A stretch of DNA of 64,000 bases from Tepidanaerobacteraceae bacterium. Its GTDB lineage: Bacteria > Bacillota > Thermosediminibacteria > Thermosediminibacterales > Tepidanaerobacteraceae. The notes below the pieces were generated by a model, which made no database searches, was not told the origin of the DNA, and saw only the letters and a list, made by a program, of their open reading frames with translations. The position numbers and the translations under genes were made by a program. The stretch is taken from the NCBI GenBank assembly GCA_024655905.1, contig JANLFP010000013.1, positions 1 through 64,000 of the forward strand, given 5' to 3'. Below are positions 35,954-43,345 of the stretch, piece after piece; position 1 is the first letter of the stretch; every line of letters begins with the position of its first letter.

Positions 35954-36892
35954 ATTTTTTACTCGGATTCAGATTCAAATACATTCAGGTGGAAGGAAGC
36001 ATTAGAAGGGTTCAAATGGTGGAAAAAAGCTCAGGGAATAAGCGAAGCCACAATAAACGATTATCAGGGGCATGTAACACGATTTTTTAATACATACCCA
36101 CAGGCAGCAGATAACTTCAATACCCTGCGGCTGTGCGTAATGGAATATATGGCACAGAAGATGAAACCGGCCACATATAACCTTAGATTGGTTTATTTGA
36201 AAGCATTTTTTAAGTGGTGTATTGGAGAAGGATACCTTCAGAAAAACCCATTGGATGGGCTTAAAAGAAGGAAAGCTGAACCCAGGATAGTCGATATTGA
36301 TACTGAAATCCTGCAAAAGCTCTTACATTTACCTCATAAAAGTACATTTGCAGGTTTAAGGGATTATGGGCTGCTTTTAATTACACTTGATACGGGTTTA
36401 AGGCCGAAGGAAGCCTGCTCATTACTTATAAACGATATTAATTTCAGGACCCTTGAAATAACCGTCAGGGCAGAAGTATCGAAAACAGGAAGCACCAGGA
36501 CATTACCCATATTGCCAATTACGGCAAAAGCCATTAAGGACCTTATAAATGCAAGACATCCAGCCTGGAAAGAAAATATTCCGGTATTTTGCTCAAGTGA
36601 AGGGACCTTCTTTACAAAGGATTCATGGAGAAGCAGGCTGGATATGTATAGCAAGATACTGGGAACACACATAAGGCCATATGACTTACGGCATACCTTC
36701 GCTGTAATGTATCTTCGGAATGGTGGCCTTGAACTGGGCTTACAAAGAACTCTGGGGCATACCACCCTATTTATGACTAAGACTTATGTGCATTTTACAA
36801 ACAAGGATATGCACGATATGAATAACATAGCCTCACCTTTAAACAATTTACTGCCTCAGAAAAATCGAGTTAGGAAGATTCGACGGCCTTAA
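35954..36892 (+). CDS. int: Tyrosine-recombinase integrase, no canonical start codon
   Basis: About 312 aa from ATT 35954. Seen: an N-terminal core-binding (SAM-like) domain (KWWKKAQGISEATINDYQGHVTRFF at about 20-44; ATYNLRLVYLKAFFKWCIGEGYLQKNP at about 75-101), and a catalytic domain with Arg in DTGLRPKEA, Lys in SKTGSTR, HxxR in DLRHTFAVMYLRNG, His in LGHTT and the Tyr nucleophile in KTYVHF. The frame has no ATG, GTG or TTG from the stop near 35897 to ATG 36140, which would delete the core-binding domain. AGGAGGG at 35941 points to ATT 35954 (or ATT 35951). A single-base change in the T6 run at 35955-35960 would instead join the frame to ATG 35935, which has no ribosome site. Confidence 0.88.
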   Translation: MFYSDSDSNTFRWKEALEGFKWWKKAQGISEATINDYQGHVTRFFNTYPQAADNFNTLRLCVMEYMAQKMKPATYNLRLVYLKAFFKWCIGEGYLQKNPLDGLKRRKAEPRIVDIDTEILQKLLHLPHKSTFAGLRDYGLLLITLDTGLRPKEACSLLINDINFRTLEITVRAEVSKTGSTRTLPILPITAKAIKDLINARHPAWKENIPVFCSSEGTFFTKDSWRSRLDMYSKILGTHIRPYDLRHTFAVMYLRNGGLELGLQRTLGHTTLFMTKTYVHFTNKDMHDMNNIASPLNNLLPQKNRVRKIRRP

Positions 36893-36915
36893 TTTCAAGG
36901 CCGTTTAATTTTTCT
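36883..36915 (+). terminator. Integrase terminator
   Basis: ACGGCCTT (36883-36890) pairs with AAGGCCGT (36897-36904), followed by TTAATTTTTCT; it overlaps the end of int. Confidence 0.8.
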
Positions 36916-37014
36916 TTATGTATGCTATAAGCCCGTAAATGAAAGATACAAAGAGATTTGAAGCCTTATTCGCAAAAAATGGGTAAATTTAAACAATAAA
37001 GACATTTGGAAATA

Positions 37015-37043
37015 TTTACTACTCAATCAAATAGAGGTATAAT
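37015..37043 (+). promoter_or_regulatory. Promoter of the element's xis-primase gene group
   Basis: TTTACT (37015-37020), 17 bases, TATAAT (37038-37043), 46 bases before the excisionase-like gene. Confidence 0.6.
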
Positions 37044-37089
37044 TGAAGAAGGTCAGATAAGGACAAATATTAATAAGGAGGTGTAAAGC

Positions 37090-37308
37090 ATGGATACAAA
37101 TACAGAATTCGGCTACATTACAACAGAGGAAGCAGCAAGGATACTCGGGGCAAGCAGGAAGACCATCGTCAGGAAGGTAGAGAAAGGACTACTGCCAGGT
37201 GTCAAAATAGCCAGAAGGATTCTCGTTGACAGGGAAGGTCTGGAGCAGCTTAAGAAGCAGTTTAAGCTGTGGAAAAGAAACAAGAACTATAAACCCGTTT
37301 TAAGTTGA
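37090..37308 (+). CDS. xis: Excisionase-like/MerR-type helix-turn-helix protein
   Basis: 72 aa. Seen: YITTEEAARILGASRKTIVRKVEKGLLPGVKIARRILVDREGLEQL, the winged-helix pattern of the excisionase/'HTH_17' domain, with a basic C-terminal tail (KLWKRNKNYKPVLS). In such elements it bends DNA for excision and may also regulate transcription. It starts at ATG after AAGGAGGTG and lies right after the integrase, with its own promoter. Whether it is a true directionality factor cannot be told from sequence. Confidence 0.8.
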   Translation: MDTNTEFGYITTEEAARILGASRKTIVRKVEKGLLPGVKIARRILVDREGLEQLKKQFKLWKRNKNYKPVLS

Positions 37309-37345
37309 CCTAAATCCAATCAAGGTGGTGGTGAGGTGATAGACG

Positions 37346-37447
37346 ATGAGATACAGGCTGATTATGGCTGTATGTTATTTGCTGAAGACTGTTTACAATA
37401 AGCTGCTTGATGAGCTTGATAAGGGCAAGGCCCTGAATTTCCTGTAA
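37346..37447 (+). CDS. 33-residue small protein of the element
   Basis: MRYRLIMAVCYLLKTVYNKL followed by a short charged tail. GAGGTGAT lies 5 bases upstream of the ATG, and the frame sits in a tight row with the next gene (13 bases). It is amphipathic with a hydrophobic first half. No family is recognised; it could be a chance frame, but the ribosome site supports translation. Confidence 0.45.
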   Translation: MRYRLIMAVCYLLKTVYNKLLDELDKGKALNFL

Positions 37448-37459
37448 GGGGGTGATAAA

Positions 37460-37645
37460 TTGAATGATATAGCTGCCTTTAAAAAGCTGCTCAGGGCAAT
37501 CCGGAATAAATGCCTGGATTGCTCCGGGGATAGCCCACAGGAAGTCACAAGATGCCCTATTACCACCTGTGCGTTATATCCATACAAGGATGGTCTTAAA
37601 ATCGATTCTATTTCTATTGGGAAAAAATGTCATAATTGTGCCTAA
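37460..37645 (+). CDS. Cys-rich phage-type small protein
   Basis: 61 aa with six cysteines: CLDCSG at about 18, CPITTCALYPY at about 32, and a final CHNCA. The pattern KCLDCSG...EV..CP...CALYPY is one I know from uncharacterised small phage and prophage proteins of Firmicutes and suggests a zinc-binding fold. It starts at TTG 37460 after GGGGGTGAT. It contains a CGCACAGG-family octamer on the minus strand (37566-37573). Confidence 0.7.
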   Translation: MNDIAAFKKLLRAIRNKCLDCSGDSPQEVTRCPITTCALYPYKDGLKIDSISIGKKCHNCA

Positions 37646-37773
37646 GATGTATCAAGGCTTTCAAGGATGGAAGAAACTTCTAATTTTAAAACTCTAACTT
37701 TAGGTATAAAACATCATGAAAGATGAAAAGGAGGCTTTAAAACAAAATTTAAAAGCGAAAGGACGTGATATTA

Positions 37774-37959
37774 ATGGACAATAATTGGAGATTTAAACGT
37801 GATTGTGGTATTAACTGCTTTGGGTATGTTTGGGCTGTTAATGAAAAGTGCTATCAGTGCAGCCATGAAGATGCAGAAGGTATTTTTAATTGTAAAAAAG
37901 CTGAGGCATGTGGACTACCTCAGCTAACAGATAGAATGAAATTCCATTGGGTACTTTAA
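37774..37959 (+). CDS. Cys-rich small protein of unknown function
   Basis: 61 aa with six cysteines (DCGINCFGY, EKCYQCSHED, FNCKKAEACGL), probably a metal-binding knuckle. It starts at ATG 37774 after AAAGGACGTG. It lies between the other Cys-rich gene and the primase gene. No family is recognised. Confidence 0.6.
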   Translation: MDNNWRFKRDCGINCFGYVWAVNEKCYQCSHEDAEGIFNCKKAEACGLPQLTDRMKFHWVL

Positions 37960-37980
37960 CCTTCATCTTGTAGTAAATAG

Positions 37981-38050
37981 GGCAGGTATTGGGGGCAAAC
38001 CATTTACCTGCCTGCAAAACCCTCCGTCAGAGGGTGTTCTTTAACTTTTT
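37981..38050 (+). terminator. Two hairpins and a T-rich tail before the primase gene
   Basis: Hairpin 1: GGCAGGTA (37981-37988) with TACCTGCC (38005-38012). Hairpin 2: ACCCTC-CGTCA-GAGGGT (38019-38035), followed by GTTCTTTAACTTTTT. This is either a terminator or an attenuator controlling the primase gene, which starts 63 bases later. Confidence 0.55.
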
Positions 38051-38112
38051 ACAGTTAACATTCTACCAAAAAAGTGCCGAAAAATCAATATTTATTTTGG
38101 AGGTGTATATTT

Positions 38113-40410
38113 ATGAATTCAACAATAGATATGATGCAAGAAGCATTAAAATATGCTGATATCGATGAATATGGTTTTGGTAAGGTTATACCACTAAAGC
38201 CTAAGTCAAAGGAACCTATAACTGACCCTGAATTAGGGCTAATTAATGGTGAATACTCAGCTATTAATGACAAAGAAAAGATTATAGCCTGCTGGAGCAA
38301 ATACCCTGATGCCAATATAGGTCTAGTCTTGAATAGCAGCGACATAGTGGTAGTCGATGCTGACAATGAAGAAGCTATACAGGAACTAGAAGCATTGGGA
38401 ATACCTGAAGATACCCAGATAGTGCAGACCAGCAGGGGCAGGCATTACTACTTCCAGAGGCCCAAAAACCTCCCTCAGAGGACCTACGTAAAGGTGGGAA
38501 AATCCAGAAGCATTGACATAAAGGCTAATGGATATGTGCTGGTTCCACCCAGTATCCATCCTGATGGGACCCAATATGAATGGGTAGAAGTATCTTTCCT
38601 GGGTGGGCCGGAATACTACATGCTGCCGGAAGCACCTGCATGGATATGGGACCTTATAGACGCACAGGGGGGTAAGGCAGCGAATAGTGAAATAGATGAA
38701 CTGATGAAGCAGTATCCTGAACAGACACCAAGGGAAGTTTTACGTAAAAAATACTCTCATATAAGCATAGATGAGATTAATCTTAATGTAAACCCTTGGA
38801 AGGACAGGTCAGTGGGAAGCTATGCCACAGCAAAAGCCCTGGCAGAGCAGGGAATAACCGATATTCAGGATATTGCCACAGTAGTTTATCATACACCCTG
38901 GCACCAGGACAGATTAAAAAACCCTGACCCTGAACGGAGAAAATTCAAGGATGAATATGCTGCCTGGAGAGATGCTCTAGACTGTGCTAATGATGCAATA
39001 AAGAAGACACGGCAAAATGGGGAACAGCGAATAACAGTTATTGGCTTTAAGGACTCAGTATCTAGCAAAGGAGATGAGAACATGAGCATACAGGCTACTG
39101 AACCAGTAAGCGAAGAAGAAGTGGAAGTAACTACAGAAGCACAAGAAGCACAAGAATCAGCCTCAGATAAGTTTCCTGAAGAAACTTACACAGGGATTAT
39201 TGCTGACATAGCTGAGGCTTTTGCTGAAAGGACAGAAGCTCCAAAGGAATTCTATTATATGGCAGGTTTAACAATACTAGGGGACCTTATAACCGGCAGA
39301 ATAACCATTGAATCACTGCTAGATATACAGCCTAGACTCTATACAGTTCTACTGGGGCCATCAGCGGATGCCAGGAAATCCTGGGCAATAGAGTCTATGG
39401 TGGAGTTCTTTAGAGAAACCCTTGAAAGTCATAGGGAAATTGGGGTGGAATTGAATATCCAAAATGGCCTTGGTTCCATCGAAGGGATGGCAAAAGAATG
39501 TTTACAGCCAAAGGACGGCAAGCTAAATCCCTGCCTGCTCTTACTGGATGAGTTCAGGCTACTTGTTGATAAGACCAGATATAGCGGCTCGGCATTACTC
39601 CCGGTAATCTGCTCATTGTTCCACAAGAATGAATATGATAACTCTACAAAAGGCCATTCCATACACCTGAAGGATGCCCATCTATCGATGCTTGGAGCTT
39701 GTACCATAGACACATATGAGAATATATGGGAGCCTGCCTTCATGGACATTGGGTTGCCAAACCGGTTATGGCTGGTTGCAGGCAGGTCTAATAGGAGAAT
39801 AGCCTTACCACCTGAAATTCCCGAGGATATAAAAAAGCCTTTACAGGAAAGATTAGCAGACATAATCGCACAGGTGTATGAAAGAAGTGGAGGTGGCCTG
39901 CAAGGTATACTAGATGCAAAAGGCAATATTATTCCCGTTTCCGACCCTACCCTGAACCCGATTAAGCTGAAACTCACTGACGAAGCCTCCAATATGTGGG
40001 ATGAACATTACCAGAACATGCCCAGAAGTATTCATACCAAAAGACTTGACGCATACGCTATGCGGTTTATGATACTCCTTTCAGTATCGGAAGGGAACCT
40101 TGAAACGGTAAAAAAGCATATTGTGGAAAAGGCCATAAAGCTGATTGAACATCAAAAGGTCTTACGTATGCAGTATGACCCTATCGATGCAGACAATAAG
40201 ATTGCCAGGATGGAACAGAACATCAGGAGGCATTTAGGGCTTTTTGGTCAATTGACTGAAAGGGAATTAAAACAAAAAGTCAATGCCAATAGAAACGGTT
40301 TATGGGCTTTTCAAGCTGCCATAAAAAATCTAATAGATGCTGGTGAAATTAACAATAAGACAAGAGGTAGGTCTCAAATATACTGGCTGGTTGAACCTGA
40401 TTTCGATTGA
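38113..40410 (+). CDS. Primase-polymerase/DUF3987-type replication protein
   Basis: 765 aa. The N-terminal part (about 15-190) is a bifunctional primase-polymerase domain: IPLKPKSKEPIT, the metal-binding DADNEEA after SSDIVVV, the catalytic histidine in TSRGRHYYFQRP, and DIKANGYVLVPPSIHPDG. An acidic linker (EPVSEEEVEVTTEAQEAQES) separates it from a DUF3987-like ATPase region (about 355-680) with a P-loop-like GPSADARKSWAIES and LLLDEFRLL. A small C-terminal winged-helix region follows (LFGQLTERELKQKVN). It is likely the element's replication initiator or helicase-primase. ATG 38113 after TGGAGGTG. It carries two CGCACAGG octamers (38661, 39867). Confidence 0.82.
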   Translation: MNSTIDMMQEALKYADIDEYGFGKVIPLKPKSKEPITDPELGLINGEYSAINDKEKIIACWSKYPDANIGLVLNSSDIVVVDADNEEAIQELEALGIPEDTQIVQTSRGRHYYFQRPKNLPQRTYVKVGKSRSIDIKANGYVLVPPSIHPDGTQYEWVEVSFLGGPEYYMLPEAPAWIWDLIDAQGGKAANSEIDELMKQYPEQTPREVLRKKYSHISIDEINLNVNPWKDRSVGSYATAKALAEQGITDIQDIATVVYHTPWHQDRLKNPDPERRKFKDEYAAWRDALDCANDAIKKTRQNGEQRITVIGFKDSVSSKGDENMSIQATEPVSEEEVEVTTEAQEAQESASDKFPEETYTGIIADIAEAFAERTEAPKEFYYMAGLTILGDLITGRITIESLLDIQPRLYTVLLGPSADARKSWAIESMVEFFRETLESHREIGVELNIQNGLGSIEGMAKECLQPKDGKLNPCLLLLDEFRLLVDKTRYSGSALLPVICSLFHKNEYDNSTKGHSIHLKDAHLSMLGACTIDTYENIWEPAFMDIGLPNRLWLVAGRSNRRIALPPEIPEDIKKPLQERLADIIAQVYERSGGGLQGILDAKGNIIPVSDPTLNPIKLKLTDEASNMWDEHYQNMPRSIHTKRLDAYAMRFMILLSVSEGNLETVKKHIVEKAIKLIEHQKVLRMQYDPIDADNKIARMEQNIRRHLGLFGQLTERELKQKVNANRNGLWAFQAAIKNLIDAGEINNKTRGRSQIYWLVEPDFD

Positions 40411-40427
40411 ACAAATTGAGCAAAGTA

Positions 40428-40441
40428 ACCGCACAGGGGTA
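40428..40441 (+). repeat. CGCACAGG-family site 4 (14-mer)
   Basis: ACCGCACAGGGGTA, an exact copy of the 35784 site, 18 bases after the primase stop codon. Confidence 0.7.
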
Positions 40442-40541
40442 ATAAAACGTAGTCAATTTTGTAGTCATAATGAAATATGCCCTGAAACCCATATGGCTGT
40501 AAGCACAGAAGGTATTCTATTTTAATATATAGGGGGTAGAC

Positions 40542-40557
40542 AGAGAGAGAGAGAGAA
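40542..40557 (+). repeat. (AG)n microsatellite
   Basis: Eight AG units in the intergenic stretch after the primase gene; it is likely to be variable in length. Confidence 0.8.
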
Positions 40558-40599
40558 ATAATTATATTATCACCATATATATGGGTAAAAATAAAAATG

Positions 40600-40645
40600 G
40601 AAGCCCGTAATACTTACAGCCACAAGGGCTCGGGGGCTTTTTTAT
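40600..40645 (+). terminator. Terminator after the primase gene
   Basis: GAAGCCCG (from 40600) pairs with CGGGGGCTTTTTT (40631-40643), with one bulged G and a T-run. The following stretch to 41045 holds one CGCACAGG-family site and, at 40676-40685, a bare AGGAGGTGAT with only a very short frame behind it. Confidence 0.65.
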
Positions 40646-40807
40646 AAATGACTACAAAAATGACTACGATTATTCAGGAGGTGATTAAAAATCATCGGTT
40701 TAAATGGACGACCCTGACCGGGGATGGGGGCTGGATATATTTATTATTTATTGAATGTGGGGCTTGGCTGCGTGGGCTGGCTGGGCTGGGTTAGATTGGG
40801 TATTTAC

Positions 40808-40820
40808 TACCCTGTGCGGT
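40808..40820 (-). repeat. CGCACAGG-family site 5 (inverted)
   Basis: The minus strand reads ACCGCACAGGGTA, one G shorter than the 14-mer, in the gene-free region between the primase and the small membrane protein. Confidence 0.65.
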
Positions 40821-41045
40821 AAGCTTGCCTGTGGAGGACTTGGCTGTGGTTGTAATTATGGAATAATGGATTAAGCAGAAATAAGTAGCAGTAAGTAGCA
40901 ACAAGAAGAAAATTAAAGATAAAAGACTATAAATAGATATATCGAGCACAGGAAGCTTAATAAAAGCTCAAGCTGGAATCGGGATGGGGATTGGGTTCAT
41001 TAATTGCATACTTGCAGAGAAAAGAAAATAGGAGGATGACAAGCA

Positions 41046-41378
41046 ATGAGTAAAAAGACGGTATGGGGTATTTTCGTCATATACCTTATAATACTTACCC
41101 AGTTAGCTTTTGGGGCCCACAGCGAAACGTTTGACAAGGGGCTATGCTCGATAGGCTTAAAGGAACCTGCAACATATTACGTGCCACCACATGAAGAAAC
41201 AGTAGGGGATACCTTTACAGCCAACCTTTTTCATACTAGGATAGGAGAGGTAATTCAAGTGCCTGGGGGAATGAGGCAGAATGGTTATAGACCTAACTAT
41301 GGTGGGTTTATAGCCTTTGTGGTAGGTGGGGCATTTATAGCATTTATCTCTAGTAAACCACCGGAAAAGAAGCCCTAA
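41046..41378 (+). CDS. Small secreted or membrane protein of the element
   Basis: 110 aa. An N-terminal hydrophobic stretch with AFGAHS (about 6-25) looks like a signal peptide. A middle domain follows (SIGLKEPATYYVPPHEETVGDTFTANLF), and a second hydrophobic helix near the C-terminus (GGFIAFVVGGAFIAFIS) is followed by KPPEKKP. It starts at ATG after AGGAGGATGAC. No family is recognised. As the only extra cargo beyond integration and replication genes, it may serve element or host-surface functions; that is a guess. Confidence 0.65.
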   Translation: MSKKTVWGIFVIYLIILTQLAFGAHSETFDKGLCSIGLKEPATYYVPPHEETVGDTFTANLFHTRIGEVIQVPGGMRQNGYRPNYGGFIAFVVGGAFIAFISSKPPEKKP

Positions 41379-41978
41379 TCAAAAACCAAAGCATACGAAT
41401 TCAATTCCCATCCTTTTTTACATATATTACCAGTAAATTATTCAAGAGAAAATTTTGTGCAGATGGTGGAATCATAACCGGTGGGTGGATGGGACCCTGT
41501 GGGCCTGTATGCCGGTATGGTTCTGTGGAAAAGGTGAAAGTAAACTAATGCTGAGCCTAAAACGAAAATTCCCTGATTTAAAGCCTGGGCAGGCTGTAAA
41601 GCCAAATACCTTGACACAGCTTGACTTCAACTGACTAAAGCGGAAATAAATAGTAACGGTTCTTATTAAGGTATAGCTATCCATATTTAGGTATATAACT
41701 ATATGTCACATATTCAGATAACTTAAGCACTCTGAAGCACCTTTACCCACCTGTGCGGTTTATAATGCTTTCAGAAGCAGCCTTTTATTTACGTCAAAAT
41801 TAATTCATATCAAGAAGCAGATAAAAACACTTATAAAGCCATTTATGGAAGCATACGAATGGTTTACATAAAGTGAAGGCATAATGGGGTTAATGGGGTA
41901 AACCGTAGGACATCAGAGGGTTATGAGGAATAAATTTTTGTTTACATAATCCTTATTATCGGACGTTTAATTTTATTA
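41379..41978. other. Gene-free right flank of the element
   Basis: About 600 bases without a frame I can support. It contains one CGCACAGG-family site (41744-41759, inverted) and AT-rich sequence. It leads into the outward promoter and attR. Confidence 0.6.
41744..41759 (-). repeat. CGCACAGG-family site 6 (inverted)
   Basis: The minus strand reads ACCGCACAGGTGGGTA, the 14-mer with two extra bases inside the GGGG part. It is about 320 bases inside attR. Confidence 0.65.
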
Positions 41979-42007
41979 TTGACAGTGTATAACTGAGGGT
42001 GTATAAT
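41979..42007 (+). promoter_or_regulatory. Perfect consensus promoter at the element's right end, firing outward
   Basis: TTGACA (41979-41984), exactly 17 bases, TATAAT (42002-42007). The next feature downstream is attR and then tRNA-Val(GAC); no element gene lies in this direction. The sequence differs from both promoters before the tRNA array, so it is not a copy of them. Confidence 0.85.
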
Positions 42008-42081
42008 ATAATCAATCCAGATAAGCTGGTATTGTGGAAGTGGGTTAAATCCTTATGTGATGCGGGTTTCAGGTCTTTAAA

Positions 42082-42140
42082 GACTTAAAATCCTGCGGGT
42101 AGAAATACCCATACCGGTTCGATTCCGGTTCCCGGCACCA
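42082..42140 (+). repeat. Right attachment site (attR), 59-bp direct repeat
   Basis: An exact copy of the 3' part of tRNA-Leu (anticodon loop to CCA). It is not a complete tRNA by itself. The tRNA-Val gene starts 8 bases further on. Confidence 0.95.
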
Positions 42141-42147
42141 GAGATGT

Positions 42148-42222
42148 GGGCGCTTAGCTCAGTGGGAGAGCACTTCCTTGACGCGGAAGGGGTCGTAAGT
42201 TCAATCCTTACAGCGCCCACCA
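42148..42222 (+). tRNA. tRNA-Val (anticodon GAC), separated from its array by the element
   Basis: Acceptor GGGCGCT pairs with AGCGCCC; anticodon loop TTGACGC on CTTCC/GGAAG; encoded CCA. Before integration it would have been the last gene of the tRNA array. Confidence 0.97.
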
Positions 42223-42228
42223 TTTTTT

Positions 42229-42258
42229 TGCTTGCCGAAAGCAAGTTTTTTTATTTTT
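42229..42258 (+). terminator. tRNA array terminator
   Basis: CTTGC-CGAAA-GCAAG (42231-42245) followed by TTTTTTTATTTTT, 9 bases after tRNA-Val. Confidence 0.75.
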
Positions 42259-42331
42259 GCATGCTCCCTTCAGTTTTTTTGTATATGGCATAAGCCATAG
42301 ACATATAATATTTACGAAGGGAGTGTTGCCG

Positions 42332-43237
42332 ATGCAATTATTATCGATCGGCATTATTGAACATGTCGACGGATTTGAAGATAGATTGAAGTTGGAATTT
42401 GATATTCTTAAAGATGAAGGGCTGGAAATAACATTAAAAAAATCCTGCAATGGAGATATCAGGTATTATTATTGCCATGCAGATGATTGTATATTATTAA
42501 AAGGCAATTATCAAGAATTAAAAAGCATGTTTTTGCATTGCGTGGCTAATGCCATATCTGATGTAATAATAAATTTCTGGGAGTCAAAGTTGCTTAAGAA
42601 AATAATAAAGGAAAACTATTTTTATTTTAATTCAAATGAACAAAATAGAATTTTTGAATTTGCCAAGAATATATTGAACTTCAATGAAACTTCCGGTCAA
42701 AAAAAGCTCCTATATCATATAAAACGGAAATCATTCGTGCTACATAAAATAATAGACTATTTAAATACCAGCAGTGTTATTATTCTGGATGGCTTTATTA
42801 ATTTTCGACTAAAGGATTATATTGCTCAACTTGAAGAAGCGGTTGATAAAGCTATAGACGAATACCTTATGGACAAGGAATATAGGGAGTTTATAAAATT
42901 ATTAAGATATTTTGTAGACCTTCAAGAACCTAAAAAGGACCTGGTCAATGTAATTCTGCGGGGTGGAGAATTATATCTTTTTGATGAAAAAATGAATCTT
43001 ATAGAAAAAGACGAGAATATGAATCTGATTGCCAGGGAAAATCCGGATGTAAATCCGGATGACGTTCTTATTAGCACTTTGATAAATATGGCACCAAAAA
43101 GAATTATAATACACGGTTTTAAAGGAATAGAAAAAATAGAAGTAATCAATGCATTATACAATATATTTGAAGAAAGAATTGTTTTTTGTACCGATTGCAA
43201 GATTTGTTCCGAACTAAAACCATTGAAGACAAAATAG
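42332..43237 (+). CDS. ytxC: Sporulation protein YtxC-like
   Basis: 301 aa. The pattern matches the YtxC-like family: long N-terminal alpha/beta region, then INFRLKDYIAQLEEAVDKAIDEYLMDKEYREFIKLLRYFVDLQEP at about 170-215, and the ending RIIIHGFKGIEKIEVINALYNIFEERIVFCTDCKIC. Family members are linked to sporulation by naming only; the biochemical role is unknown. In this group of bacteria the gene commonly lies just upstream of thrS, as here. ATG 42332 after GAAGGGAG. Confidence 0.82.
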   Translation: MQLLSIGIIEHVDGFEDRLKLEFDILKDEGLEITLKKSCNGDIRYYYCHADDCILLKGNYQELKSMFLHCVANAISDVIINFWESKLLKKIIKENYFYFNSNEQNRIFEFAKNILNFNETSGQKKLLYHIKRKSFVLHKIIDYLNTSSVIILDGFINFRLKDYIAQLEEAVDKAIDEYLMDKEYREFIKLLRYFVDLQEPKKDLVNVILRGGELYLFDEKMNLIEKDENMNLIARENPDVNPDDVLISTLINMAPKRIIIHGFKGIEKIEVINALYNIFEERIVFCTDCKICSELKPLKTK

Positions 43238-43262
43238 GGAGCTATAAGGCTCCTTTTTTTCT
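43237..43262 (+). terminator. ytxC terminator
   Basis: GGAGC-TATAAG-GCTCC followed by TTTTTTTT, starting at the ytxC stop. Confidence 0.85.
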
Positions 43263-43345
43263 GGATATTTTTATGAAAGTATGTTATATTCATAATGTCA
43301 TTTTTATTGATTTATTCAGCGATAAGCGCGCAAATGGTGGTTTTG

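Larger units (their letters stand above)
35704..42140. mobile_element. Integrative element of 6.4 kb in tRNA-Leu(UAA)
   Basis: The boundaries are set by the 59-bp repeats, and removing 35704-42140 puts tRNA-Leu and tRNA-Val(GAC) 7 bases apart in a normal array. Content in order: cruciform-like repeat, tyrosine integrase, excisionase-like protein, a 33-codon small frame, two Cys-rich small proteins, a primase-polymerase/DUF3987 protein, a secreted or membrane small protein, and about 700 bases without genes but with an outward promoter. There are no capsid, terminase, relaxase or conjugation genes. This gene set resembles phage satellites or small replicating integrative elements more than a decayed prophage. 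The CGCACAGG motif family is confined to it. Confidence 0.9.

Noticed and set aside
40337-40525. 62-codon frame overlapping the end of the primase gene
   Set aside because: Out-of-frame shadow of the primase coding sequence without ribosome site.
40681-40794. 37-codon frame at GTG 40681 behind AGGAGGTGAT
   Set aside because: The GTG is part of the SD sequence itself and other frames behind it are 8-16 codons; no convincing product.
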